A stretch of 64,000 nt of DNA from Erythroxylum novogranatense (Eukaryota; Streptophyta; Magnoliopsida; Malpighiales; Erythroxylaceae), in the NCBI GenBank assembly GCA_029891385.1, contig CM057233.1, forward strand, positions 32,780,540 through 32,844,539, in the 5' to 3' direction. Below, one piece after another: positions 43,485-56,719 of this stretch (positions are counted from its first letter, which is position 1; each line of letters opens with the position of its first letter). The notes below the pieces were generated by a model, which was given only the letters and a program-made list of their open reading frames with translations, did not search any database and was not told the origin of the DNA. A program made the position numbers and the translations under genes.

Positions 43485-44836
43485 TGTCACGATCCGATAC
43501 TACATCATGCCCGTGATAACCACTGAATACCCGAGCTAAGGACACTCACGGCATCCTTATGCCGACTACGCAAGGCTAACTAAATATCTCTCTTTTTAAA
43601 AAAAATAGGCAGTACAATGATTGTATTTAAAAAATCCCAAAACTCGATCAAATACCTGCAACCAATTTTAAACACACTTCCATATTCACATTAAAAATTT
43701 AACCACAACTTTAGGAATTTAAAATCCATTCAAAGCAATCTCAACAACAGTATCAAAAGTACATATATAAGGTCTTTTACAACAACAACAAAACATTCAA
43801 GAGTTAAATTTATATAGTCATAAAGCATATCAAAATAACCAATCTAATAAAAATAGTAAAACAGCTCATGAACCACTATACAACTAAAGTACAAAACAGA
43901 AACTACCCACATGCGATAATACCCCGAAAATGTTAAAAGATTGTACGATCCACTCAGAACTTCAAGCTCACTAAATTAACCTGCATGGTTGGAAAGCGGA
44001 GGTGAAGAGTACCCTATGTACTCAATGAACAAGAAAAACATATATTGCAAAAAGAACTCGATACACACCAAGACGGAGTAGATAATCTATGAAGTGAACA
44101 TACATTATATAGAAATACATAAGCCTAGCCTATGACTTAATGTATACTGGTTAGGAACTATATAGGCCTAGCCTATTAATCACCCATCCGATGAACATAT
44201 GTTCTAGTTTCAGTACACAAAAATAGGAAAACATCACATGTATAAATCAAATCTTGTCAAAAGACAAATATCATAATAAGCCAAAACAATCATATGTGTC
44301 GCCACTAATTGGCCTAACTAGTGTGCACACCCATCGATTCCCGGTGTTGGCTCGACTTTCATCCGTGATGAGTCTAAACTATAGTCGACAAAAGCATCAT
44401 GACCCTAGCTGGGGACCTCGTCGGTTTCTGGACCCTAGGTATGGAATCACTTGTAAGGCCCATAGAAAAGTGTCAATACAAGGACCTGGCTTTTATGTAC
44501 CAACGTCAAGGGTACGGGGGTCACTTAATCTGTTGTGTCTAGCATACGGTTGATCAATCGTTACCTCACCAATCACAAAAATCATGTACAAATATTATGT
44601 ACAAAATTCAAGTAAGGCACCAAGCCTTTATTTATCGGTCCAACCGATAAAATGAAACCTTACCATGGCTCTAAGCCAAAAGAGAACAAATACACGCAGT
44701 ATACATGACTCAGTTATGCATATGTAAATTCAAAAACATTATTTTATGTAATAAAAGTCATCTTTTGCATCCAAGTACAAAGTTGTTCAAAAATGTAGTT
44801 TCAGAAAATAACACATTGTCCGTTTCACTTCAAGTG
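43485..44836 (-). mobile_element. Gyp4 LTR, fragment 1
   Basis: Begins TGTCACGATCCGATAC on the plus strand, the complement of a gypsy LTR end (GGATCGTGACA). It contains the phrase on 43990-44030 (tacccTATGTACTCAATGAAC) common in plant gypsy LTRs. No coding frame is credible; 44254-44553 is open by chance. AAGTG (44832-44836) is the Gyp3 TSD. The other end of the LTR is not visible because Gyp5 interrupts it. Confidence 0.7.
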
Positions 44837-46907
44837 TGTAACATCCCATCACCGATGGGAAGGGTATTTTAGTAAATTGGGACGGGTTAGGAGTATTAAA
44901 TTATAGCTCGGCATGAATATACAGCATATAGCCTCTATAAATGAGGGTTTGTTGCACTTGCACATGGTAAACATGCATTCATGACATTTTCCGACTTAGG
45001 TTTCAATTGAGATCTTTTGTGAAATTTATGGGATAATTGTATTTGAAAAAAATTATTTGAAGTGCGTCATTGAGTGTTTTACATTTTATGGGATTTTCAG
45101 GAATTTTTCTGGAATTATCCGGAGAAAATTCCTGGACCGGCAAAATCGCCAGTAAATGGCCTAAAGGTGTTTTTGTTGTGAAAAATGTGGTTTTCGTGTT
45201 TGAAAAATTATTGGGAGTGGACTGTCATATGTTTTACAATTTTGGGCAATTTAGGTAATTTTCAAAAAATGATTCGGAGAAATTTCTGGAACTTTCTGGA
45301 TCGGGAAAAAAATCGCCAATTAGCGAACTGGTCGATTTTCGGTAGAGAAAATTTCTACCCAATGGCACTGTCTTATTAGGTATATTATTTGGGATTGAAA
45401 TTAGGGTCATTGGAATTGAATTGGGTCAACTTTCATTAGGGTTTCTTAGTTAAGCATATGACATGTTTTTGTCTTATTCCTTTTTGTCTTTTTCTTAAAC
45501 ATGCCACATGTCCTCTTAAATTAATTATGTTTGTCTTATGTTGAAGCCCCTCTTTCGGTGATGTGAATGAAAAGAAGACTTGGATGCTTTGTTTTTTATT
45601 CCATCCAAACCTAGCCATTCCTCTCCACCTCCATCCATCGATTCCTCTTTCAAAGTAATCCTTCCTCCAAACTCAAAAGTGTTCCTTTATACAATCAAAC
45701 CACCTTCTTATCATGATAATAAACTCCTTGTGTGAGGTTTAGAAAGTAGAGAAAGTGGGAAGTTGGAGTAGTAGGTAGAGAGTTGAAGAAATTGAAGGTG
45801 GAAAGAAGATTTGATTTGGTAAGTGTTTTAGTTAAGCTTTATGATTTGATTATGAATGTAATGACTTGGTAGTTAGAAGCATGCAATGGGAATTATGGGG
45901 CATTTATTGTGATTATTGATGCATTAATTTAATGAAACTTATAGGTGGAAATGATGGGTATAAGGTTAGGTTGAAGTAAGAATTGATGAAGTAATAGGAA
46001 TGAGTGGTTTTAGCTTGATTTTAATTGAATATGTATGATTATTCTTGCATAATATTAATGAGGTAAGTGCTGCCAATTTTTGGTAGGTATGCTTAGTGAA
46101 TGTAGGATTGATGTAGGGATTGATTTTGTGTCCAATTGAGATGCTTATAGTAGTAGGAATTGAATTGACATGATAGGAAGTGAAATGGAGAAGTAAAGCT
46201 GGAAATTAATTTTTGACCTAGTATACTGATTTGATCATAACTTATTGTTTAGACATGTAAATTAGGCAAGGTTTGTGGTCAATGAAACTTTGGGATGTTG
46301 GCTTCAACTTTGTGTCAAATAGGTGATGTTAAATTGTAATGATAGAAGGGTGAATCTTTGCATGGAAAGTTTCTGTTTGTAGGGTCTGTGAACAGTACCC
46401 GCATATATAACCTGATTACTTTGTTGATTTTCTAAATTAATTGAGATGGAATTTGGGAAAGTGGTCTTCATGAGAGTTGAAGCCTACATTGTTAGATTTC
46501 CATTGCCACTGATATTTCTATTTTTCGAGTTGTATATTGGGAGATATGAACTGATTACTATTGACTGGTTTTGGGCATTTTGATGAAACCTAGGCTAAGT
46601 GTTGAGTTTGTGAGCTTGCGGATTGGAAGCAATTTTAGCAAATTATGTGAACTGAATTGGTGTGAGTGATCTTCTGAAAAGTTTCAGAGGAAGGAATTAT
46701 CTTGAAAATGATATATGGCATGTAATTTTTAGAGGTCAGATTTGGGAGTTACGATTTTGCAAACATTGAACCTGCATTAGGTTATGAATTCTGATCATGT
46801 GATAACTTGCATGACAGTTTTGAAATTGTTAGAAATTGAATTGGATTTTGAGTTCTTCATGAAAATTGAAGTTTGAGAACTTATCTTTTCAGGGATATAA
46901 GGTAGTG

Positions 46908-47053
46908 AATTTTTTGACATTTGTGCTAAGAGTTATACTGATTGGAAATGTACTGTTCAGATTGGTTAATTTCTGTATACAATTTTGTGACATTTGTGCT
47001 AAGAGTTATACTGATTGGAAATGTACTGTTCAGATTGGTTAATTTCTGTATAC
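46908..47053. repeat. 73-bp tandem duplication in Gyp3 5' LTR
   Basis: Units 46908-46980 and 46981-47053 are almost identical and both end CTGTATAC. The 3' LTR has a single copy near 54810-54885. Confidence 0.9.
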
Positions 47054-47397
47054 AGATTCTTTGTTGAATTGTTTGACCTAGTTGGTTATGGAATTTGATT
47101 TTGGGTTTTTTATGAAAGTTGTAGATGACATTGTGAACTTATTGAGCATATTTATGTGGTAATTTTGGCTGAAAAATCGAGAGTTATGGAATTTGCAATG
47201 TCTTGTTTTGTTTTAATGGGATTTGAGTAGGCAGTAGCTTTGAAGGATTTTGACACCCTTAGGGGTGGGATTGATTTTATGGTCTTCTTGAGAATTGTAG
47301 AGGTTTCTTTATCTTTCCAACAAGGTATAATTTGTATTTTCTGATTTGTATGCTAGGAGTTATGGGTATTGGAAGTTGGATTAAAATTAGGAGAAAA

Positions 47398-47565
47398 GGG
47401 AAGCGGTGGTGAAACTTGCCCATCGATAGGGTGTGAGGCGTTGCCCTAGCGATGGGGTGGAAAAATCGCCCATCACTAGGGGTGACGAGCATCGCCTAGC
47501 GATGGGGTGAAATAAATCGCCCATCACTAGGGTGGCCTTTTCGCCCTAGTGATCGGGTTTAATCT
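47398..47565. repeat. GC-rich inverted-repeat island, Gyp3 5' LTR
   Basis: Alternating GCCCATC(G/A)(A/C)TAGGG and CCCTAGCGATGGGG phrases are near-exact reverse complements, giving serial 12-13-bp stems. Single-base losses relative to 55245-55410. Confidence 0.8.
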
Positions 47566-47993
47566 TTTAATGGTTTTGTTTAATTCTTTTGTCAATTTCT
47601 TTTTCCGTCCGACGTCCGATTGACCTGATTCTTGAGGCATCGGATTTGTAACATATTGAATTTTATTTTATGAGAAATTGGGAATTTTAGGCGGAAAATT
47701 GCGTGGCCCCGGAAATTGTTCTATAGTCTTTGTTTTATTTATTTTGGACCGATCGAGGTCGAATTGAAATCTTGTCAATGGCTATAGTTTTCTAATTTTG
47801 ATGGAATTTTATTACGGGAAAAATTTGGATTTAGGGCGAAATCTCATGAATATTCATTATACACTTACATGTGCATTATACTAGTTCGGATTGGATAATT
47901 AGTGATCGATTCCTCTCATTTGTTATAGAGGCACATTTGGGCGTCGATCTACCGGCGTTCTTGAGACTTCCAGATGTTAGCTCGGAAGTACAG

Positions 47994-48868
47994 GTGAGTA
48001 ACCTAGTTGGTTCCTCAACCTTATGTGTTTAAGATTTTGCAATTATGCCATGTGGAGATAATGGAGGATTTATGTGTGTTTGATGTTGATTGATTTCGGA
48101 CCATAGGTGTCTGAAATATTTGGAATGAGATAACGAAGTGCTACTTGTGTGTAACTGTGTGTGAATGTTTATATTGGAGATCTCGGACCTTTGGTCCGAG
48201 GAAATGGGAAATTGATATTGAAGTGTTAATTGTCTGTTTCAATACATTGGATGTGACTTTTAAATACGATATGGTATGATGCAATAAATTGGAAAAATAT
48301 ATGATTGAAATACCGGACTGAGGGTCCGAAGAAATAAGAAATGTCATTGAATGTAAATAATAGAAATAACTGTAAATGGAAATTGGAACATATGCATTCA
48401 TGCATAAGGACATGATCGATAAAAGCGGTTGTGACCGGAGCGACCATCGTATCGGGGCATATCATGCCCAGCGATATATGAGCTTTCATTTCAACGCATG
48501 GGACCTCGGGTCCAGCGCATTGAGCCTCGGGCTCGATGTATTAGGCTTCAAGCCCGATGTTTGAAGCCAGGCTCAACCCAATGTGCGATTCTTGGGGCGA
48601 TTTTGGTATACAGTCACAACAACGTAATGAAAATGGAAAGGGTCTCATGTGCATTGCATATATGGTATGATTGAATTTGGATTGTATGAAAGGTGATCGC
48701 CTTACATTTGTGAAATGTAATGGTATGTATTATTTGAGATTACATTTGTGAATCGTGATCGTATGTGATATTTGGTAAGTGATTGAACATGCATGAATTG
48801 AGTGAACCATCGATGATGGTTTCTCTTTGAGTTCATAAAACTCACCCAAAATTTGCATCTATTTTTAG
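47994..48868 (+). other. Putative LTR intron in Gyp3 5' LTR
   Basis: Donor-like ACAG/GTGAGTAACC and acceptor-like CTATTTTTAG/GA. The Gyp1 LTR and the 3' LTR partner have the same donor with CAG. Confidence 0.42.
48428..48620 (+). other. Serial-hairpin domain, Gyp3 5' LTR
   Basis: GTTGTGAC (48428-48435) pairs with GTCACAAC (48613-48620). Inside are GGGCAT-atc-ATGCCC (48455-48469), GGACC-tcg-GGTCC (48501-48513), GAGCC-tcg-GGCTC (48522-48534) and GGCTT-c-AAGCC (48544-48554), plus GAAGCCAGGCTC. Stem sequences differ from those of Gyp1 and Gyp2 while the pairing is kept. Confidence 0.65.
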
Positions 48869-49226
48869 GACTTAGAAGAATACCCCATTAGGCAACAGGC
48901 GTATGACATCTGTTGGTTGAGGAAGCGAGAAGTGGTGGGATCGGTCAAGGCGTCATCTTAGTATTTCTATTCTTGGACTTTTGTATTACTAAGTTGGACA
49001 AGTTGTAAAGTCAATTGACTGAAATAAATTGTAAATGTAAAAGGGCCCCAAGGCCATTGAATTGTTTATATAAATTGTTTTCGCATTCACGATAATATGT
49101 GTGAGTATGTGTTAAAAAAGTTATCTTGAGTTTTCTCTTGAGTGATGTAACACGCCACCCTCGCGGGACACGGACCTGGATATCACCGTCGATGTCGGGT
49201 TCAGTCTTCGGGAGTGGGGTGTTACA

Positions 49227-52200
49227 TTTAAATGATATCGAGCCCAGTGATGCGTAATGTATCTGGGCACAGTCTGAAACATAGGGTGTATGTATTTAAG
49301 TCATGTCACAGCAGACAGTGACAACTGATCCCCAGTGTAGTATATGGGTCGTATGCATAAGTATGTCTCAGTCGTTTTAGCGGTTAGAAAAAGTGAGAAA
49401 AAAGATAATGTGTTAGAATGTGAGAAAAGGAAGTAATGAATATCGCAAAATAGGAAAGAGTGTATGGTTTGACCAGACAGAAGAATATGTAGTGTATTGA
49501 TATTGACGGGTATATTGTGAAATACAATATTGGAGTTATATTGGGAATATTCTTGAATATGAGTTAGCTATAAAGATTATAGTTACAAATTAATAGAGGA
49601 AAATAGAGATGTGACAATGGTAAGATTTCCAGTGTATAAGGTAAATGACAATAAAGTGTATCTATGATATAGAAAAGTTATAATTGGGATTGATTACCGT
49701 GATGAGAGTTATAAATAAGGATTGGTGATTTGGAGTCAAATTATATATTAAGTGCAAAATCAAGAATGATTTCATATCTGTGATATTGATTTGAGTATGG
49801 AAATATATGGGTCTAATGCAAAAATGAAAAGATTGAAAAGAAAGACAATGAACTTGGTAGATGAAAAAGTTGTTCGGTTTAATTGATCTACCTAAGTAAA
49901 TGCACACCTGATTATGGGAGCCCTATGGTAAGTGAAAATGTTACCCTGTAATTAATGAGTTAATAGCTACTTGCTAGCCAGAATTCGTGTCAAAAAAAAA
50001 TCCCTTTATGAGTTAGAAGAAGAAATGAAAGTGCTGATAATGATTAGTTGTGAATGAATTGAGATTGTATATGATCCTCACAAGCGAGGACGGGTGTAAA
50101 TGGGAAGATTGTTGAGTTCAGATTATATGATCACTGTAAGTGTATATGTGATAGTGGGATTACCATCATGGGTGAACTGAGCAAGCATAAATGAATAATT
50201 TACTTGAATATGATATAGGAGGTAATCGGTGACCTATTACGTAAGCTCCGCTTATAATGCCGGTAGCTCAAGTTCAAAATGAGTGAGAGTAAGGCAGGAG
50301 AATGCTCAAAATGATCAATTGCGAAAGAAGTGAGAGAGTTAAAGATGTTAGCATCGGTAATGAGCTTGCGGGAATAAAAAGAGGGACATGAATATAGTAA
50401 GGTCCCCATGATCAAGAATTGGTAACAAAAAGAGAATGGTTATCGAAGTAAATACAATTAAGGTATTCTTAGCGAGACGATCTATTAACGGACAAATTGA
50501 TGGGACTATAGAGATATATTGTCGATAGGATGTGATGATTAGGGTAATGATGGCAAGATAGTAGAGGAAAGAAATTGTTTAAGTGCTCTTGAGAGATTGA
50601 TCTTTGAAGTATCAAGGTAATTGATATGTATATCTTTAGTGATGGAAAAAATATAGTTGATTGATAAAGTTTTATGAGTGTATTAAATCTAGCAGAGACT
50701 TATTCGTGAGAGATAAAATATGCTACTCAAAAGTGTACATTACGTTAATAAGATGACTTTGATTATGTAAGAGAAGTACGCATATTAAGGAAATATTAAT
50801 TGCGACTTTGAGGGATAAAAGGTTCGTGTATATTTTGTGTCATTATGTTTTGAAAGCACGAGGTCGATATAACGATTGTTTATTCAAGTCGATGAGGGAT
50901 CTATCGTGAATAAATTGAGTTATGTGGAGAAATTTAGGTAAGGAACATGTCTCAATTGTGTTTGGGTGGATAATGGATATAAGTCAAAGAAATAGATGAA
51001 TTGGTATAGTTGAGGAAATTGGTGCGTTATCAAGTCTCATCGAGTGAATCTTAACTGATTGAATGAATAAGGGATGAATTAGTATCTGAACTTGGTATAT
51101 TGGGAGAATTAATAAAGAAATAGGTATTGATAAAATCGAAAGTTTAAAAGATATGTGTATGCGAATTTGAAATTTATTAGAACTAACGGAATGCTGGATA
51201 CGTTCGGAAATTGTTCGAGATTTTCGGTTTTAGCAAAACGACAAGAATAATTGAGAAAACATGCGAATGTTATGACTGATGATCATAAAGGAGACATTTG
51301 AAGAATTCACTGTCTATACTGAAGTGTTCCAGTAGAGGTTATGATGTGATCTATTGACATTGTATAAAGTGATTTTATGTACCTTGAGGTAAATAGGATT
51401 CTATGGGCGGTATTATGATCGATGATTTGAAACTTGTTATACTGAGTGTGGCCTAAAAGCGTGGAGACATTAATCGTACAAAAATAGTTTGGAGATGTCT
51501 ATGAATATGCAAATCGATAACGATTGAGTTATGTCATGCATTTGAATGATTTGAAAAGGATTCAACGGCTGATTAGTTTAAACTAAGCCAATGGCGCAAT
51601 TTAAGAGATTGAACAAAGAAAAAAAATTCAATTGCAGAAGATCAAAATTTGGGTAAGAAGGTTATCAAATCTAGTGTATTTTTGAGTGTTATAGTCGAAC
51701 TGACAAAATGGAGCAAAAGAAAGTATTATTAGCTATTGAGAAGTTCAAAGTTGGTGTGCATCAAAGCGGATTGGCAAAACCCGAAGTGAGGATGTAGAAA
51801 TTGTAAACTGTATTGAGGAATGGGAATTAACTCCAATTGTGAGGAAAGTGATAGGTATAGTTCATATTAAGAGATATGGGTGATACTTATTACGAGAACT
51901 ATTAGTGAAGACGTAAGGAATGATAGAAGCTTTATGTTCGAACAAGAGCGTATTGAAAGAGTAATTGAAAGGTTAGAATGGGAAATCAAATGATTAAAAG
52001 TGAATGGTTCAAGAAAGCATAAGAAACAATCGAAGCATTATGTTCTAGTAAAAGTATTGTGGAAAAGCAATTGCTGGTATAATCTGTTAAATTGAACGAT
52101 GACGTGTGTGATTAATCAACAGGCTTGACTCCTGAAGACAAATGTGAAATTGATAATTTTGGACTTCATTGTGATATGAGATTGATGTAAAGTGCAAAGG

Positions 52201-52745
52201 GATTATGGCATGACAATCATTACATTGGTGTCACCATTCGAAAAGTGTATAAGGGATCTTACTGTCCAAAAGGAGTCGTGATCCCTATATTATGTGATCA
52301 AGATAATAAAGTGATAGGTTAAGTAATTTAAGATGGTGAAGATAAGTCGAATTGATTCACTGAGGTTCTAAATCTCATGAGATTTGTGGTTCGATAAAAA
52401 TGAAATATGAAAAGTAATACATGAAATATTTGGAAGTGTGTCGCCTCGGCCAAAATGTACTTGGATGGAAACAAAGGTGTAGTTATAGAATTGGAAATAT
52501 TGTTAGGATCCGATATATATGTTATTGATATTGAAAGTGATGAATTGTGCGTAATCATGAGAAAGCAGTAAAGTTCGAGAAAGGAAAAGAATAATTGATT
52601 GTTTTGATCTCCGTTCATTGACCAAATTTGGTCGGGTAGTGAAAACAGTGGAAAACAGAGGGTATTAATCAAACAGACTCCCCTGCCTTCCTGATCAATC
52701 ATATATGAAATTTCGAGGACGAAATGTTTATTAGGAGGGGAGAAT
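49227..52745 (+). mobile_element. Gyp3 internal region
   Basis: 3.5 kb. A damaged primer-binding site (TGATATCGAGCC, 49233-49244, one base lost and one changed) follows the 5' LTR. The polypurine tract AGGAGGGGAGAA is at 52733-52744, preceded by GAAATTTCGAGGACGAAAT. No frame longer than 141 residues; the longest (minus strand 52753-52328) crosses into the LTR and has no domain. Loose alignment with Gyp1 1-901 and Gyp2 supports shared ancestry. I recognise no gag or pol domain with confidence. Confidence 0.82.
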
Positions 52746-55244
52746 TGTAACATCCCATCACCGATGGGAAGGGTATTTTAGTAAATTGGGACGGGTTAGG
52801 AGTATTAAATTATAGCTCGGCATGAATATACAGCATATAGCCTCTATAAATGAGGGTTTGTTGCATTTGCACATGGTAAACATGCATTCATGACATTTTC
52901 CGGCTTAGGTTTCAATTGAGATCTTTTGTGAAATTTATGGGATAATTGTATTTGAAAAAATTATTTGGAGTGCGTCATTGAGTGTTTTACATTTTATGGG
53001 ATTTTCAAGAATTTTTCTGGAATTATCCGGAGAAAATTTCCGGACCGGCAAAATCGCCAGTAAATGGCCTAAAGGTGTTTTTGTTGTGAAAAATGTGGTT
53101 TCGTGTTTGAAAAATTATTGGGAGTGGATTGTCATATGTTTTACAATTTTGGGCAATTTAGGTAATTTTCAAAAATGATTGGAGAAATTCTGGAAATTTG
53201 GATCGGAAAAAAATCGTCAATTAGCGAACAATTCGATTTTGGTAGAAAATTTCTACCCAATGGCACTGTCTTATTGGGTATATTATTTGGGATTGAAATT
53301 AGGGTCATTGGAATTGAATTGGGTCAACTTTCATTAGGGTTTCTTAGTTAAGCATATGACATGTTTTTGTCTTATTCCTTTTTGTCTTTTTCTTAAACAT
53401 GCCACATGTCCTCTTAAATTAATTATGTTTGTCTTATGTTGAAGCCCCTCTTTCGGTGATGTGAATGAAAAGAAGACTTGGATGCTTTGTTTTTTTTATT
53501 CCATCCGAAACCTAGCCATTTCCTCTCCACCTCCATCCATCTCTTCCTCTTTCAAAGTAATCCTTCCTCCAAACTCAAAAGTGTTCCTTTATACAATCAA
53601 ACCACCTTCTTATCATGATAATAAACTCATTGTGTGAGGTTTAGAAAGTAGAGAAAGTGGGAAGTTGGAGTAGTAGGTAGAGAGTTGAAGAAATTGAAGG
53701 TGGAAAGAAGATTTGATTTGGTAAGTGTTTTAGTTAAGCTTTATGATTTGATTATGAATGTAATGACTTGGTAGTTAGAAGCATGCAATGGGAATTATGG
53801 GGCATTTATTGTGATTATTGATGCATTAATTTAATGAAACTTATAGGTGGAAATGATGGGTATAAGGTTAGGTTGAAGTAAGAATTGATGAAGTAATAGG
53901 AATGAGTGGTTTTAGCTTGATTTTAATTGAATATGTATGATTATTCTTGCATAATATTAATGAGGTAAGTGCTGCCAATTTTTGGTAGGTATGCTTAGTG
54001 AATGTAGGATTGATGTAGGGATTGATTTTGTGTCCAATTGAGATGCTTATAGTAGTAGGAATTGAATTGACATGATAGGAAGTGAATTGGAGAAGTAAAG
54101 CTGGAAATTAATTTTTGACCTAGTATACTGATTTGATCATAACTTATTGTTTAGACATGCAAATTAGGCAAGGTTTGTGCTCAATGAAACTTTGGGATGT
54201 TGGCTTCAACTTTGTGTGAAATAGGTGATGTTAAATTGTAATGTTAGAAGGGTGAATCTTTGCATGGAAAGTTTCTGTTTGTAGGGTCTGTGAACAGTAC
54301 CCGCATATATAACCTGATTACTTTGTTGATTTTTCTAAATTAATTGAGATGGAATTTGGGAAAATGGTCTTCATGAGAGTTGAAGCCTACACTGTTAGCT
54401 TTCCATTTCCACTGATATTGCTATTTTTCGAGTTCTATATTGGGAGATATGAACTGATTACTATTGACTGGTTTTGGGCATTTTGATGAAACCTAGGCTA
54501 AGTGTTGAGTTTGTGAGCTTGCGGATTGGAAGCAATTTTAGCAAATTATGTGAACTGAATTGGTGTGAGTGATCTTCTGAAAAGTTTCAGAGGAAGGAAT
54601 TATCTTGAAAATGATATATGGCATGTAATTTTTAGAGGTCAGATTTGGGAGTTACGATTTTGCAAACATTGAACCTGCATTAGGTTATGAATTGCTGATC
54701 ATGGAAGTAACTTGCATGACAGTTTTGAAATTGTTAGAAATTGAATTGGATTTTGAGTTCTTCATGAAAATTGAAGTTTGAGAACTTATCTTTTCAGGGA
54801 TATAAGGTAGTGAATTTTGTGACATTTTTGCTAAGAGTTATGCTGATTGGAAATGTACTGTTCAGATTGGTTAATTTCTGTATACAGATTCTTTGTTGAA
54901 TTGTTTGACCTAGTTGGTTATGGAATTTGATTTTGGGTTGTTTATGAAAGTTGTATATGACATTGTGAACTTATTGAGCATATTTATGTGGTAATTGTTG
55001 GCTGAAAAATCAGAGAGTTATGGAATTTGCAATGTACTGTTCTGTTTTAATGGGATTTGAGTAGGCAGTAGCTTTGAAGGGATTTTTGACACCCTTAGGG
55101 GTGGGATTGATTTTTATGGTCTTCTTGAGAATTGTAGAGAGTTTCTTTATCTTTCCAACAAGGTATAATTTGTATTTTTCTGATTTGTGTGCTAGGAGTT
55201 ATGGATATTGGAAATTGGATTAAAAATTAGGAGAAAAAGGGAAG

Positions 55245-55410
55245 CAGGGGGCGGAAACTTGCCCATCGATAGGGTGACGGGCGTTGCCCTAGCGATGGGG
55301 TGGAAAAAGTCGCCCATCACTAGGGTGACGAGCATCGCCCTAGCGATGGGGTGAAATAAGTCGCCCATCACTAGGATGACGCCTGCTCGCCCTAGTGACG
55401 GGGTTTAATC
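55245..55410. repeat. GC-rich inverted-repeat island, Gyp3 3' LTR
   Basis: Better preserved than the 5' LTR copy: GCCCATCGATAGGG, CCCTAGCGATGGGG, CGCCCATCACTAGGG, CCCTAGCGATGGGG, CGCCCATCACTAGG, CGCCCTAGTGACGGGG. Adjacent members pair as hairpins. Confidence 0.82.
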
Positions 55411-55844
55411 TTTTTAATGGTTTTGTTTAATTCTTTTGTCAATTTCTTTTTCCGTCCGACGTCCGATTGACCTGATTCTTGAGGCATCGTATTTGTAACA
55501 TATTGAATTTTATTTTATCAGAAATTGGGAATTTTTAGACAGAAAATTGACGTGGCCCCGGGAAATTGATCTATGGTCACTGTTTTATTTATTTTTGGAC
55601 CGATCGAGGTCCGAATTGAAATCTTGTCGATGGCTATAGTTTTCTAATTTTGATGGAATTTTATTACAGGAAAATTTGGATTTAGGTGCGAAATCTCATG
55701 AATATGCATTATACACTTACATGTGCATTATACTAGTTCGGATTGGATAATTAGTGATCGATTCCTCTCATTTGTTATAGAGGCACATTTGGGCGTCGAT
55801 CTACCGGCGTTCTTGAGACTTCAGATGTTAGCTTCGGAATGCAG

Positions 55845-56719
55845 GTGAGTAACCTAGTTGGTTCCTCAACCTTATGTGTTTAAGATTTTTCAATTATGTC
55901 ATGTGGAGATAATGGAGGGTTTATGTGTGTTTGATGTTGATTGATTTCGGACCATAGGTGTCTGAAATATTTGGAATGAGATAACGAAGTGCTACTTGTG
56001 TGTAACTGTGTGTGAATGTTTATATTGGAGATCTCAGACCTTTGGTCCGAGGAAATGAGAAATTGATATTGAAGTGTTAATTATGCATTTCAATACATTG
56101 GATGTGACTTTTAAATACGATATGGTATGATGCAATAAATTGGAAAATATATGATTGAAATCTGGACCGAGGGTAGAAGAAATAGGAAATGGCATTGAAT
56201 GTAAATGATAGAAATAAGCGTAAATGGAAATTGGAACATATGCATTCATGCATAAGGACATGATCGAGATAAAAGCGGTTGTGACCGGAGCAGACTCAGT
56301 ATCGGGACATATCACGCCTAACGTATATGAGAGCTTTCATTTCAGCGCACAGACCTCGGGTCCAACGCATTGAGCCTCGGGCTCGATGTATTAGGCTTCA
56401 AGCCCAATGTTTGAAGCCAGCGGCTCAACGCAATGTGCTATTCTTGGGACGATTTCAGCACAGTCACAACAACGTAATGAAAATGGAAAGAGTCTCATGT
56501 GCATTGCATATATGGTATGATTGAATTTGGATTGTATGAAAGGTGATACGCCTTACATTTGTGAAATGTAATGGTATGTATTATTTGAGATTACATTTGT
56601 GAATCGTGATCGTATGTGATATTTGGTAAGTGATTGAACATGCATGAATTGAGTGAACCATCGATGATGGTTTCTCACCGAGTTCATAAAACTCACCCAA
56701 AATTTGCATCTATTTTCAG
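55845..56719 (+). other. Putative LTR intron in Gyp3 3' LTR
   Basis: Donor-like GCAG/GTGAGTAACC and acceptor-like CTATTTTCAG/GA. A CCGTT-aggc-AACGG hairpin follows at 56733-56750. Confidence 0.42.
56278..56470 (+). other. Serial-hairpin domain, Gyp3 3' LTR
   Basis: Closing pair GTTGTGAC (56278-56285) and GTCACAAC (56463-56470). Internal hairpins include GACC-tcg-GGTC, GAGCC-tcg-GGCTC and GGCTT-c-AAGCC; the first hairpin of the 5' LTR copy is partly lost. Confidence 0.6.

Larger units (their letters stand above)
44837..49226 (+). repeat. 5' LTR of Gyp3
   Basis: Ends TGTAACATCCC and GGGGTGTTACA. Contains about 180-bp modules (46466-47350), a 73-bp duplication (46908-47053), GC-rich island 47398-47565, donor-like 47994, hairpin domain 48428-48620, hairpin pair 48805-48845 and acceptor-like 48868. 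Compared with the 3' LTR it has many one-base deletions in homopolymers. Confidence 0.95.

Noticed and set aside
44254..44553. 99-residue open frame in the Gyp4 LTR
   Set aside because: No domain, inside an LTR, no start context or homologous copy in the window.
52328..52753. 141-residue minus-strand frame
   Set aside because: Antisense to the end of Gyp3 and crossing the polypurine tract; a similar shorter frame at 769-1047 arises from the same element sequence.
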